From positions 1 through 64,000 of the IMG/VR virus record IMGVR_UViG_3300032289_001431: a DNA stretch of 64,000 nt; one strand, written 5' to 3'. The notes under the pieces are model-generated. The model was not told where the DNA came from. It did no database searches and saw only the letters and a program-made list of their open reading frames with translations. Origin of the DNA: a virus. Both the position numbers and the translations under genes were made by a program. Position 1 is the first letter of the stretch, and every line of letters starts with the position of its first letter. Positions 1-6,056 of the stretch are shown here, piece after piece.

Positions 1-3
1 CGT

Positions 4-537
4 ATGAATTTTCAAGAAAAACTTAAACATCAAACAAAAGACCTGCATGATTCTTCAGAAAATCATTCTTTTCATGTATCTTTACTAAAAGGTGAACTTC
101 CCGATCAAAAATATTTTTTATATCTACAAAATCTTTTACCAATTTTCATGTATATTGAACAAAGATTGAATTTATCGGGAGAACTTATTAGATCATTCTT
201 GATGAATAATGATCTTATGCAATATGCTAAAGATGGTTGTGTTTTTACAATCAACGATTTACATTATTTTGAATGGATGAATGAATTAGGTCAAAAATCA
301 GATTTAATGCTTCTTCCTGTTGTATATGTCGAATGGTTAAAAGACGTATATGGTGGTCAAATGCTTTCTAAACACATAAAATACAATTCTTCTTTAAAAT
401 ATAACAATACAAAGGAAACAATTACAAAAATTAGATCTATGCTTGTTATTTCACCTGAAGATGAAGATCAATTTATTTTTGAAGTAAATAAAGTTTACGA
501 AAATCATAATAAAATTTTAGATAAAATCATGGGATGA
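4..537 (+). CDS. ho1: Heme oxygenase (biliverdin-forming)
   Basis: Predicted to open heme to biliverdin IXalpha, CO and iron, giving the substrate for the bilin reductase encoded next. The N-terminus carries the proximal-helix pattern LKHQTKDLHDSSEN, with H15 in the position of the heme-ligating histidine. The distal-helix motif is YVEWLKDVYGGQM (about 108-120), aligning with YxxYLGDxSGGQ of known heme oxygenases; D114, G117 and G118 are kept and the first glycine is K113. At 177 residues it is shorter than the usual 210-240. The ATG at base 4 gives a normal N-terminus, but upstream sequence is not available. Its stop overlaps the next start as ATGA, so the two are translationally coupled. 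Confidence 0.88.
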   Translation: MNFQEKLKHQTKDLHDSSENHSFHVSLLKGELPDQKYFLYLQNLLPIFMYIEQRLNLSGELIRSFLMNNDLMQYAKDGCVFTINDLHYFEWMNELGQKSDLMLLPVVYVEWLKDVYGGQMLSKHIKYNSSLKYNNTKETITKIRSMLVISPEDEDQFIFEVNKVYENHNKILDKIMG

Positions 538-1202
538 TTAAAGAATTATATAATTCGCACAAAGAAATAGCCGATAAATATTTTCAAAAAATTAAATATC
601 GCAGTGAGATAGAAAATAACGAAGATATTATTTGGGAAAATAATTTTTATTTTAACCCATCAATTCGTTATGGTCATTTAGAATACTTTAAAAGTATTAA
701 TGGCAAAATAGAAGTACTACATTGCACATTTTTTCCATCTTATTTTAAAAATATACCCATATACGGCTTCGATGTAATCGCATTGAACAATATAGTAACT
801 GGTGTATTTTGTGATTTTACTAAATGTCCTTATAACAATTTAATTTTACCTGTTAGATTAAAAGAATTAAAAGTAAAATATATCGAAAATGAAAGAAAGT
901 TACCCGAATGGGCTAATTTCTTTTCGGAAAATTTTATATGTATAAGCCCTAAAAATTTAGATCAAAAAGTTTTAATAAAAGAATTTACTGGTTTATTTAT
1001 GAAATATGTTAATTTTGTAGAAAATCAAAATTTAAATGGTTGCTATTTGGAACCTAATGATGTTAAAAAATCAATAGCCATTCAAAATGATTATTCTTTT
1101 AATCAAAGAAAAAATGATAAAACTTCAAAAGCACTATCAGCTTATATCGGTGCAGCCAAAGCCAGAGAATTTATCGATACAATTCTTTTTCCTGTATATT
1201 AA
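534..1202 (+). CDS. pcyX: Ferredoxin-dependent bilin reductase, PcyA/PcyX lineage
   Basis: Predicted to reduce biliverdin to a phycobilin with electrons from ferredoxin. The family core is plain: GHLEYFKS (47-54), IEVLHCTFFP (59-68) and IPIYGFDVIA (74-83). E50, H63 and D80 align with Glu76, His88 and Asp105 of cyanobacterial PcyA; the H63-D80 spacing equals that of PcyA and E50-H63 is one longer. PebS of cyanophages lacks this full set, so this is the PcyA lineage. Non-cyanophage viral members of that lineage (PcyX) are known to make phycoerythrobilin; whether this one makes phycoerythrobilin or phycocyanobilin cannot be read from sequence. It has 222 residues, normal for the family. It overlaps the heme oxygenase by 4 bases and meets the endolysin tail to tail. 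Confidence 0.87.
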   Translation: MIKELYNSHKEIADKYFQKIKYRSEIENNEDIIWENNFYFNPSIRYGHLEYFKSINGKIEVLHCTFFPSYFKNIPIYGFDVIALNNIVTGVFCDFTKCPYNNLILPVRLKELKVKYIENERKLPEWANFFSENFICISPKNLDQKVLIKEFTGLFMKYVNFVENQNLNGCYLEPNDVKKSIAIQNDYSFNQRKNDKTSKALSAYIGAAKAREFIDTILFPVY

Positions 1203-1672
1203 AGATTGGCTGCTTGAAAATGCATCCAATCATAGTTTTTAACTCTTCCTAGACTAACCCAACCTTCATCTTCTACAATATTCCAAAATGCATCATATTC
1301 TTTTTTAGCAAAAACTGCTTTATCTCTTCCCCATTTAAGTCTATTTCTGTCAGGATCTAGATCAACAGCAGCACCCCAAGAATGAATGGACCAAGCAGAA
1401 CCGCCACGCATTTTTCTAACATTAACACAACCCCCAAAACTGTTGAGTTTTAATTTTTGTATATCTTTTAAACTATATGTTTTTAATGTTTGTTCAAAAA
1501 TGGCATGTAAAGACTCTGCACATTTTTTATTACAAGATATTTTTTTAACTTTAGCTTTTTCATCCCACGCCAAATACATTTCATAAGGGAGTTGTATTTG
1601 TGTCATGTTTTCTCCAACTGAACCATAAAAAGCGGTCATTGAAGTGAAATTTTGTTTAGGCCAATTATTCAT
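1199..1672 (-). CDS. Endolysin, M15 zinc peptidase (VanY/L-alanyl-D-glutamate peptidase type)
   Basis: Predicted peptidoglycan peptidase that degrades the cell wall at lysis. The M15 signature is present: SIHSWGAAVDLD with Zn ligands H97 and D104, and DWMH with D148 as probable catalytic residue and H151 as third ligand. This is the same HxxxxxxD...DxxH layout as the T5 endolysin. There is no signal peptide, so export would need the holin encoded just upstream, which it overlaps by 8 bases. A strong GGAGG Shine-Dalgarno lies 9 bases before the ATG, within the holin gene. The 3' end overlaps the bilin reductase gene by 4 bases. Confidence 0.85.
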   Translation of the reverse strand: MNNWPKQNFTSMTAFYGSVGENMTQIQLPYEMYLAWDEKAKVKKISCNKKCAESLHAIFEQTLKTYSLKDIQKLKLNSFGGCVNVRKMRGGSAWSIHSWGAAVDLDPDRNRLKWGRDKAVFAKKEYDAFWNIVEDEGWVSLGRVKNYDWMHFQAANL

Positions 1673-2135
1673 GTGGTTGTTCCTCCACCCATTTTAATGG
1701 AGCATAAGATGGATCATCTTTATACTTTTCAGCATATATTTCTATTATGGTTTGCTGAACTTCTTCTTTCGCATATTTAATTTCACTGTTTAAATTAACA
1801 TTGGATGAACTATTATATTTAAAATCAATAGCTGCTTGTAATCCAAGATATGCTGAAATAATGATTGCAAATATTTTTATCGTTTCAACGAATATTGTTA
1901 CAAATGGTGTTGTAATAATAGGTACTGTTGCAGTTAAAAATAAAATAAAAACACTAACACTATAAAACCCAAGTAACATCAATATAGAAGTAAAAACAAT
2001 AAAAAACTTTTTACTTCTTAAAAAGTTGATTGATTTCATTTCCTCCACATATTCAGGTGGAGTATTTGGTGGTGCTTTATCATGTGTTAGCATTGCTGCT
2101 AACGATTGTCCTATTGTTGTTATTTTGTCCCACAT
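1665..2135 (-). CDS. Membrane protein, holin candidate
   Basis: It has 156 residues with two strongly hydrophobic segments (about 44-69 and 76-102), a polar N-terminus of about 40 residues and a charged C-terminus rich in Glu, Lys and Asp. There is no cleavable signal. I do not recognise the family. Position directly upstream of, and overlapping, the endolysin, together with size and topology, make a holin the natural guess. An AGAAGGA Shine-Dalgarno lies 12 bases before the ATG, and a late-promoter octamer sits inside an inverted repeat just upstream (2152-2170), so timing may be controlled at both transcription and translation. Confidence 0.55.
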   Translation of the reverse strand: MWDKITTIGQSLAAMLTHDKAPPNTPPEYVEEMKSINFLRSKKFFIVFTSILMLLGFYSVSVFILFLTATVPIITTPFVTIFVETIKIFAIIISAYLGLQAAIDFKYNSSSNVNLNSEIKYAKEEVQQTIIEIYAEKYKDDPSYAPLKWVEEQPHE

Positions 2136-2151
2136 TACTTTTGAATGTCCT

Positions 2152-2170
2152 TCTGATAATACTTATCAGA
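2152..2170 (-). promoter_or_regulatory. Inverted repeat holding a late-promoter octamer, upstream of the holin candidate
   Basis: Perfect 8-base arms with a 3-base loop (TCTGATAA-TAC-TTATCAGA on the + strand). On the - strand it contains GATAAGTA (2167-2160), a close match to the T4 late core TATAAATA. The AGAAGGA ribosome site (2154-2148) overlaps the 3' arm, so read-through RNA could partly mask it. Confidence 0.5.
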
Positions 2171-2699
2171 AAAACATCCAAACGGTCCCAAAAGCCAATA
2201 CAGCACCCGCAATAGGTAATGCAAGTGCGTATGCTGCGTAAACGGGAGGGACCAATCTCATGCACCACATGCCTAACATTGCGCCAAAAAGACCAGCCAC
2301 AACAGCTGCTACGTTTTTAAGACGATGATATCTTTTAATTGTCTTGGTATATTTGTCCATCCATTGAAATGCTTGATCTTGTTGTTCTATCCCCCATGCT
2401 TTTAAAGAATCTGCATTTTTTTGAACTTTTTGTGTGTTCAATTCGGCTTCTTTAACTTTACTATTAGCTGAATTTAATTTAGTTTTTAACTCAGCATTAG
2501 TTGTTTTTGCAGCGGTAAGCTCATTATTAAGTTCTTTGATAACAGCTTTTGCTTCCTGTAGAGAGTTATTTTTTGATGACAAAATTGGTTTTGTAGCCAA
2601 AACAGGTGTTGGACTTGGTTTTGCTTTTGGTTTCCAAAATTGTCCAAAACTTGTTGTGCTAATTGTCAGTAAAAATAATAATGGTAATAAATTTTTCAT
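2166..2699 (-). CDS. Secreted coiled-coil membrane protein in the lysis block
   Basis: It has 177 residues: an N-terminal signal sequence (about 1-19, ending STTSFGQ), a Pro/Lys-rich linker (22-34), a long predicted coiled coil (about 45-105, rich in Ala, Lys, Glu and Asn) and two C-terminal hydrophobic segments (about 128-149 and 153-176). Family not recognised. Lying between a spanin-like lipoprotein and a holin candidate, it may be an inner-membrane spanin partner or an antiholin, although the C-terminal membrane pair is not the classic i-spanin layout. The start overlaps the upstream stop as ATGA. Confidence 0.6.
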   Translation of the reverse strand: MKNLLPLLFLLTISTTSFGQFWKPKAKPSPTPVLATKPILSSKNNSLQEAKAVIKELNNELTAAKTTNAELKTKLNSANSKVKEAELNTQKVQKNADSLKAWGIEQQDQAFQWMDKYTKTIKRYHRLKNVAAVVAGLFGAMLGMWCMRLVPPVYAAYALALPIAGAVLAFGTVWMFF

Positions 2700-2989
2700 T
2701 TTATGGGTTTAATAACATTTTTAGTTGTTAAATTTTGTTGTTCTTTTTCAATTTGATCCAAAAGAACATCAAGTCTTTCAGCGAGTGTTAAAGCTTTATC
2801 TATATTTGCTGCAACTTTTGTGTTAGCTTGTCCTGCTTGTTCAAGATCGATTTTAGTATCATTTAATGATTGAATAACTTTTTCTGTTGATACGCTAGGT
2901 GGTGTTTGTTTTTTCTTTTCAATGGCGGCACAGCCAGCTATTAACAAAGATCCAATTATAATAAAAAATATTGTACTATTCATTTTCAT
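2696..2989 (-). CDS. Small lipoprotein, outer-membrane spanin candidate
   Basis: A short hydrophobic signal ends in the lipobox LIAGC, so the mature protein should be lipid-anchored at that cysteine. The remaining 75 or so residues are polar and predicted helical (IDLEQAGQANTKVAANIDKA region), as in outer-membrane spanins. Three in-frame ATGs are possible, at 3001, 2989 and 2983. The one at 2989 has GGGG a few bases upstream. The one at 2983 lies 5 bases after a GATAAATA octamer, the spacing seen at other late starts here. It overlaps or abuts the phosphoesterase upstream. Confidence 0.6.
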   Translation of the reverse strand: MKMNSTIFFIIIGSLLIAGCAAIEKKKQTPPSVSTEKVIQSLNDTKIDLEQAGQANTKVAANIDKALTLAERLDVLLDQIEKEQQNLTTKNVIKPIK

Positions 2990-2991
2990 AT

Positions 2992-3765
2992 TTATCCCCA
3001 TTTGTTATTAATATTCTTATATGGATCATAGAAATTGTCAAATTCTGTTTCTACGATACTAAAATTACCATCAACATCAATTTCTAATATTTCTGATAAT
3101 CCACAATCAATACATACATTAGTACCATTGTTATCTTCCAAAATATCAATATTGTTCACTGGCGTATGCCCGTAAACTTGTGTAATGTTTCGTATTGGGT
3201 TTGCTTCCATATTGTGATCATTCCAAGTAATACCACCAACTGGATTAGTACCACCCCTACAATACCCCGCACCACCGATAACATCTGATTGTTCTCTGTT
3301 ATAAAAATTTGTTTCGGTTTTTTTTATAGTTTCAAAAATAGTTTCATTGGTTAAGCCGTTAATAGGATGTTCAAAAAATTCTTTTGCAATACCCGCATGA
3401 GTAAAATGAATTCCACTTTCAAAATGATAAAGTTTCATTTTAATCCAATCATCTGAGTTTAAAATTTTTTTTACACTTTCATCTTTTATAGGCTCATATC
3501 CAGAACACATATAAAGTTTTTTACCATTAACTTCACAGAATGGTGAATAATGAAGATCGTGATTACCATACAAATGAATTCTGTTTGGTTTATGTAAAGA
3601 TTCTTTTAACCACATAGCAGTAGCGGCGGCTATATCGGGAGTATCGTAAAAATCATCAAAATAATCACCAACAAAAATTATTTTGTGTGATTTTTCATAG
3701 CGAGACGCTAATTCTTCAGCAGCTTTAATGTGATTATGCACATCACCTATGACCATTGTGTTCAT
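2992..3765 (-). CDS. Calcineurin-like metallophosphoesterase
   Basis: Predicted two-metal phosphoesterase. Motifs appear in order: GDVHNH (7-12), VGDYFDD (32-38), YGNHD near residue 66, THAG and a late GHTPV. This is the bacteriophage serine/threonine phosphatase-like branch, close in size (257 residues) to lambda phosphatase relatives; substrate unknown. It is first in a leftward operon running into the lysis genes, with a well-formed sigma70-like promoter ending 6 bases before the ATG and no Shine-Dalgarno. Confidence 0.8.
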   Translation of the reverse strand: MNTMVIGDVHNHIKAAEELASRYEKSHKIIFVGDYFDDFYDTPDIAAATAMWLKESLHKPNRIHLYGNHDLHYSPFCEVNGKKLYMCSGYEPIKDESVKKILNSDDWIKMKLYHFESGIHFTHAGIAKEFFEHPINGLTNETIFETIKKTETNFYNREQSDVIGGAGYCRGGTNPVGGITWNDHNMEANPIRNITQVYGHTPVNNIDILEDNNGTNVCIDCGLSEILEIDVDGNFSIVETEFDNFYDPYKNINNKWG

Positions 3766-3771
3766 GTGTCA

Positions 3772-3800
3772 ATTATAACAACAAAAATTAAATTTTTCAA
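3772..3800 (-). promoter_or_regulatory. Sigma70-like promoter of the phosphoesterase/lysis operon
   Basis: On the - strand, TTGAAA (3800-3795), a 17-base spacer and a perfect TATAAT (3777-3772). Only 6 bases separate the -10 box from the ATG at 3765, so the expected start of transcription is at or next to the start codon. Confidence 0.65.
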
Positions 3801-3912
3801 TGAATATATTATATGTAGGTTTAATTCAATTATAAATTTAATATAAAAAGGTATTATTTTAATTTTATTGTATTAAAAATATTATAATATCTTATAAAAA
3901 CCGCACATTGAT

Positions 3913-3941
3913 ATTATACCGATGTAGTATTGTTTTGTCAA
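3913..3941 (-). promoter_or_regulatory. Consensus sigma70 promoter in the 3766-3946 gap
   Basis: On the - strand, TTGACA (3941-3936), 17 bases, TATAAT (3918-3913): a perfect match in both hexamers. No long gene begins there. It would make a leader of about 140 bases before the phosphoesterase, holding an 8-codon frame (MCGFYKIL, 3908-3882) that starts 4 bases after the -10 box. The rest of the gap is A/T-rich and shows nothing else I can name. Confidence 0.65.
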
Positions 3942-3946
3942 GAGAG

Positions 3947-4429
3947 CTATTTCATTTTTTTTAAATTTTTAAGTAAAAAATCTTCATCTTCTCCTGTAGG
4001 TAAAATACATGGAATGTTATTAAATCGTCCTTTTATATTTTGAAACAAATTTAATTCTTCTGGTACTTCTTTAAAATTGAGTAATTTACATTTTAATATA
4101 TTTTTGCTTTTTTTAATAAATTTATTAGGATTTTTAAAATAATTTGACCAAAGATTTAATTCTTTTTTAGGTTTAAAATAACATAAAAATTTTGAATTTG
4201 TTTTATTTTTAAAAAAATCTATACTTAATACGGTATCATCTGCACAAGATTCAACGTATTCTTTAATAGTTATATTTTTTTCGGAAACAAAATTATCTTT
4301 TACCATTTTCCATTCAAAGCAGTAATCAACATAATCTGCCGCTAACTCTTCGATATAATCGAATACATCAAAAATAAAAATGTTTTCTTTTAAATAGTAT
4401 ATAAAATACTGTTTATGCTTTCTCTTCAC
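3947..4429 (-). CDS. Hypothetical protein
   Basis: It has 160 residues, rich in Lys, Asn, Phe and Tyr, with no recognised domain, signal or membrane segment. The N-terminal half is acidic and aromatic (YIEELAADYVDYCFEW) and the C-terminus is basic (LLKNLKKMK). It overlaps the upstream zinc-motif gene by 17 bases and is the last gene of the leftward run that begins at 5626. Confidence 0.6.
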   Translation of the reverse strand: MKRKHKQYFIYYLKENIFIFDVFDYIEELAADYVDYCFEWKMVKDNFVSEKNITIKEYVESCADDTVLSIDFFKNKTNSKFLCYFKPKKELNLWSNYFKNPNKFIKKSKNILKCKLLNFKEVPEELNLFQNIKGRFNNIPCILPTGEDEDFLLKNLKKMK

Positions 4430-4955
4430 TAGCTGAAATTATAGCATCTATTAAAATTTCTTCAACCAATTCTTGTGGAAATGACAAATTTGCATGTTTT
4501 AAAGTATTGTTAATTTGTTTGTATTGCTCAACAAGTCTTTCTTTTACTTCAAATGCTTTAATATTATGTTCTTTTGACAAATTAGCGTATGTTGGTTTAC
4601 ATTGAAGGTTCAAAGCCTCAAGTAGAGGTTGACTTGCACTACTAACAATATCACGCAAACGTCTGTAAAAACGACTAAGAGGTGTTAAATGACCATTAAA
4701 AGAATCTCTACTAATATTTTCATAAAGATAATTTAAAATTACTGATTTTTCAACTTGTTCTTTGACGTTGGCAAGATATTCTGGCCCTCTAATATGATTT
4801 TTACCAAAAGGATTAAATAAACACCCACCGCCTAGTACTTTTGAGCCACAATAAATACATTTATTTGGTTCTCCAAAATGAACATGAACGTTTTGTGGAG
4901 AAAAAATGCATGGTTTACCGTATGTGGTAGAATTGCAATAAATACAGTGGCTCAT
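4413..4955 (-). CDS. Protein with duplicated Cys-rich zinc motifs
   Basis: The N-terminus holds two tandem copies of one motif: CIYCNSTTYGKPCIFSP followed by HVHFG, then CIYCGSKVLGGGCLFNP followed by KNHIRG. Each has CxxC, a further Cys and downstream His, suggesting two small zinc sites within residues 1-60. The remaining 120 residues look alpha-helical. No known function. It lies between a GIY-YIG nuclease and a hypothetical gene and starts 4 bases after the nuclease stop. Confidence 0.65.
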   Translation of the reverse strand: MSHCIYCNSTTYGKPCIFSPQNVHVHFGEPNKCIYCGSKVLGGGCLFNPFGKNHIRGPEYLANVKEQVEKSVILNYLYENISRDSFNGHLTPLSRFYRRLRDIVSSASQPLLEALNLQCKPTYANLSKEHNIKAFEVKERLVEQYKQINNTLKHANLSFPQELVEEILIDAIISASEEKA

Positions 4956-4958
4956 AAT

Positions 4959-5399
4959 CTATATAATTACCTTATTATTGTTAAATTTCTTTAGTTCTTC
5001 TTTAGGTGCTTTACCTATTCTCATGTTTAAAATGCCATTATAGTAATCTTCTCTAAATAAAACATCCTTTTCCATTTGTTCTTTAGCTTCAAAATACGCT
5101 AAAGCCCATTTAGAATCACATACTTTTAATATTTTAAATTCAAATTTATCTTTTCCGTATTTTTGAATGTCTTTTATAAGTTCATTTGATGAACTTGTAT
5201 ATGTTTTCCAATCCGATTCTTTAAAATCAATTCTATTTCTGGTTTTACCTTTTAAAGGTTTACGTTTAACACGAGATGAACATTGTTTTTTACCGATATA
5301 TTTTTTATTAGATATTGTATTTGTTATTTCATATATAAATCCAAAAGATTTATCGGTAATACTAACACCTTCTTTTAAAATCCAATGTCCAGTATCCAT
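4959..5399 (-). CDS. GIY-YIG nuclease-like protein
   Basis: The signature FIYEITNTISNKKYIGKK (residues 21-38) is the GIY-YIG core, followed by basic residues and ESDWKTYTSSS, a stretch I recall from similar proteins in marine T4-like phages. At 146 residues it is a stand-alone nuclease without an obvious DNA-recognition domain. It could be a homing-type or repair endonuclease. The ATG shares its A with the upstream TAA stop, so translation is coupled to the small gene before it. Confidence 0.75.
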   Translation of the reverse strand: MDTGHWILKEGVSITDKSFGFIYEITNTISNKKYIGKKQCSSRVKRKPLKGKTRNRIDFKESDWKTYTSSSNELIKDIQKYGKDKFEFKILKVCDSKWALAYFEAKEQMEKDVLFREDYYNGILNMRIGKAPKEELKKFNNNKVII

Positions 5400-5626
5400 T
5401 AACGTTTAATTATAACGGTTTCTGGTAATTTTCTTTTTGCAACTGGAAAAAATCTTTTCTTTTTTTTAGTTTTTTTAGTACCACCAGCAATAGCCATTGT
5501 TGTTTTTATATCATCAGTTGTTACAATATTATTATTAGGATCTGCCGTTGCGTTTCCAAATACGGCACCTGCGCTATTATCTTCTGATAATAATTGATTA
5601 ACTAACACTTGAAATTTATTAAACAT
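5399..5626 (-). CDS. Small basic protein with a capsid-targeting-like leader
   Basis: It has 75 residues. The leader MFNKFQVLVNQLLSE ends in L-S-E, the pattern cut by the T4 prohead protease ((L/I)-x-E). A low-complexity Ala/Asn/Thr stretch follows, then a very basic C-terminus (KKTKKKKRFF...). This resembles a T4 internal head protein: targeted by the leader, cleaved, DNA-binding. It is divergent from uvsY, with a TATAAGTA octamer 15 bases upstream. Confidence 0.55.
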   Translation of the reverse strand: MFNKFQVLVNQLLSEDNSAGAVFGNATADPNNNIVTTDDIKTTMAIAGGTKKTKKKKRFFPVAKRKLPETVIIKR

Positions 5627-5641
5627 ATGTTATATTACAAG

Positions 5642-5653
5642 TACTTATAAATA
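5642..5653. promoter_or_regulatory. Overlapping divergent late-type promoters
   Basis: TATAAATA reads rightward at 5646-5653, ending 4 bases before the uvsY ATG. TATAAGTA reads leftward at 5649-5642, 15 bases before the 5626 start. The two octamers overlap on opposite strands. Confidence 0.6.
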
Positions 5654-5657
5654 ATTT

Positions 5658-6056
5658 ATGGAATTGTTTAATAAATATTTCGAAGAAATCAAAGAAGATA
5701 CAAAAATTGACCAAATCAATATTCTTGATAGGCAATTAATGCTCCCTGCTGTTAAACATAAATGGGTTTCTCGGCTAATGGAACAAAAAAGACATAAACT
5801 TGGTTTAGAAAGAAAAAAGAAAGAACTAAAAGAACAAGTTTTAGCAAAATTATCGGTTGATAACATACCAACTGGTATTCCAAAAGTTTCTATAAAACAA
5901 AAAGTAGAATCTTCAGATATAATTAAAAAAATTGACGAAGAATTAAAAGATATAGATATTATAATCGAATATCTTGAAAAAGTTGAAAAAATATTCAGTT
6001 CAACAACTTACGATATAAGCAATGCTACCAAATTAATGGTAATGGAAACAACATGA
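5658..6056 (+). CDS. uvsY: UvsY recombination mediator
   Basis: Predicted to load the UvsX recombinase onto gp32-coated single-stranded DNA. It has 132 residues against 137 in T4, all-helical and highly charged, with the family layout: acidic helix first, WVSRLMEQKRHKLGLERKKK basic helix, long C-terminal helices. Direct linkage to uvsW, overlapping as ATGA, repeats the T4 order. No Shine-Dalgarno; a perfect TATAAATA lies 4 bases upstream of the ATG. Confidence 0.8.
   Translation: MELFNKYFEEIKEDTKIDQINILDRQLMLPAVKHKWVSRLMEQKRHKLGLERKKKELKEQVLAKLSVDNIPTGIPKVSIKQKVESSDIIKKIDEELKDIDIIIEYLEKVEKIFSSTTYDISNATKLMVMETT

Noticed and set aside
4-1202. Calling this a cyanophage because of bilin genes
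   Set aside because: The reductase has PcyA-lineage residues, not PebS ones, and no photosynthesis gene is seen in 64 kb. PhoH and ThyX occur in phages of many hosts.
2026-2268. Several open frames overlapping the holin and 2166 genes on both strands
   Set aside because: They lie inside better-supported genes, lack start signals and have no domain features.
3879-3890. Palindrome ATATTATAATAT as terminator or operator
   Set aside because: Only A and T; expected by chance in such a sequence, and no stable stem.
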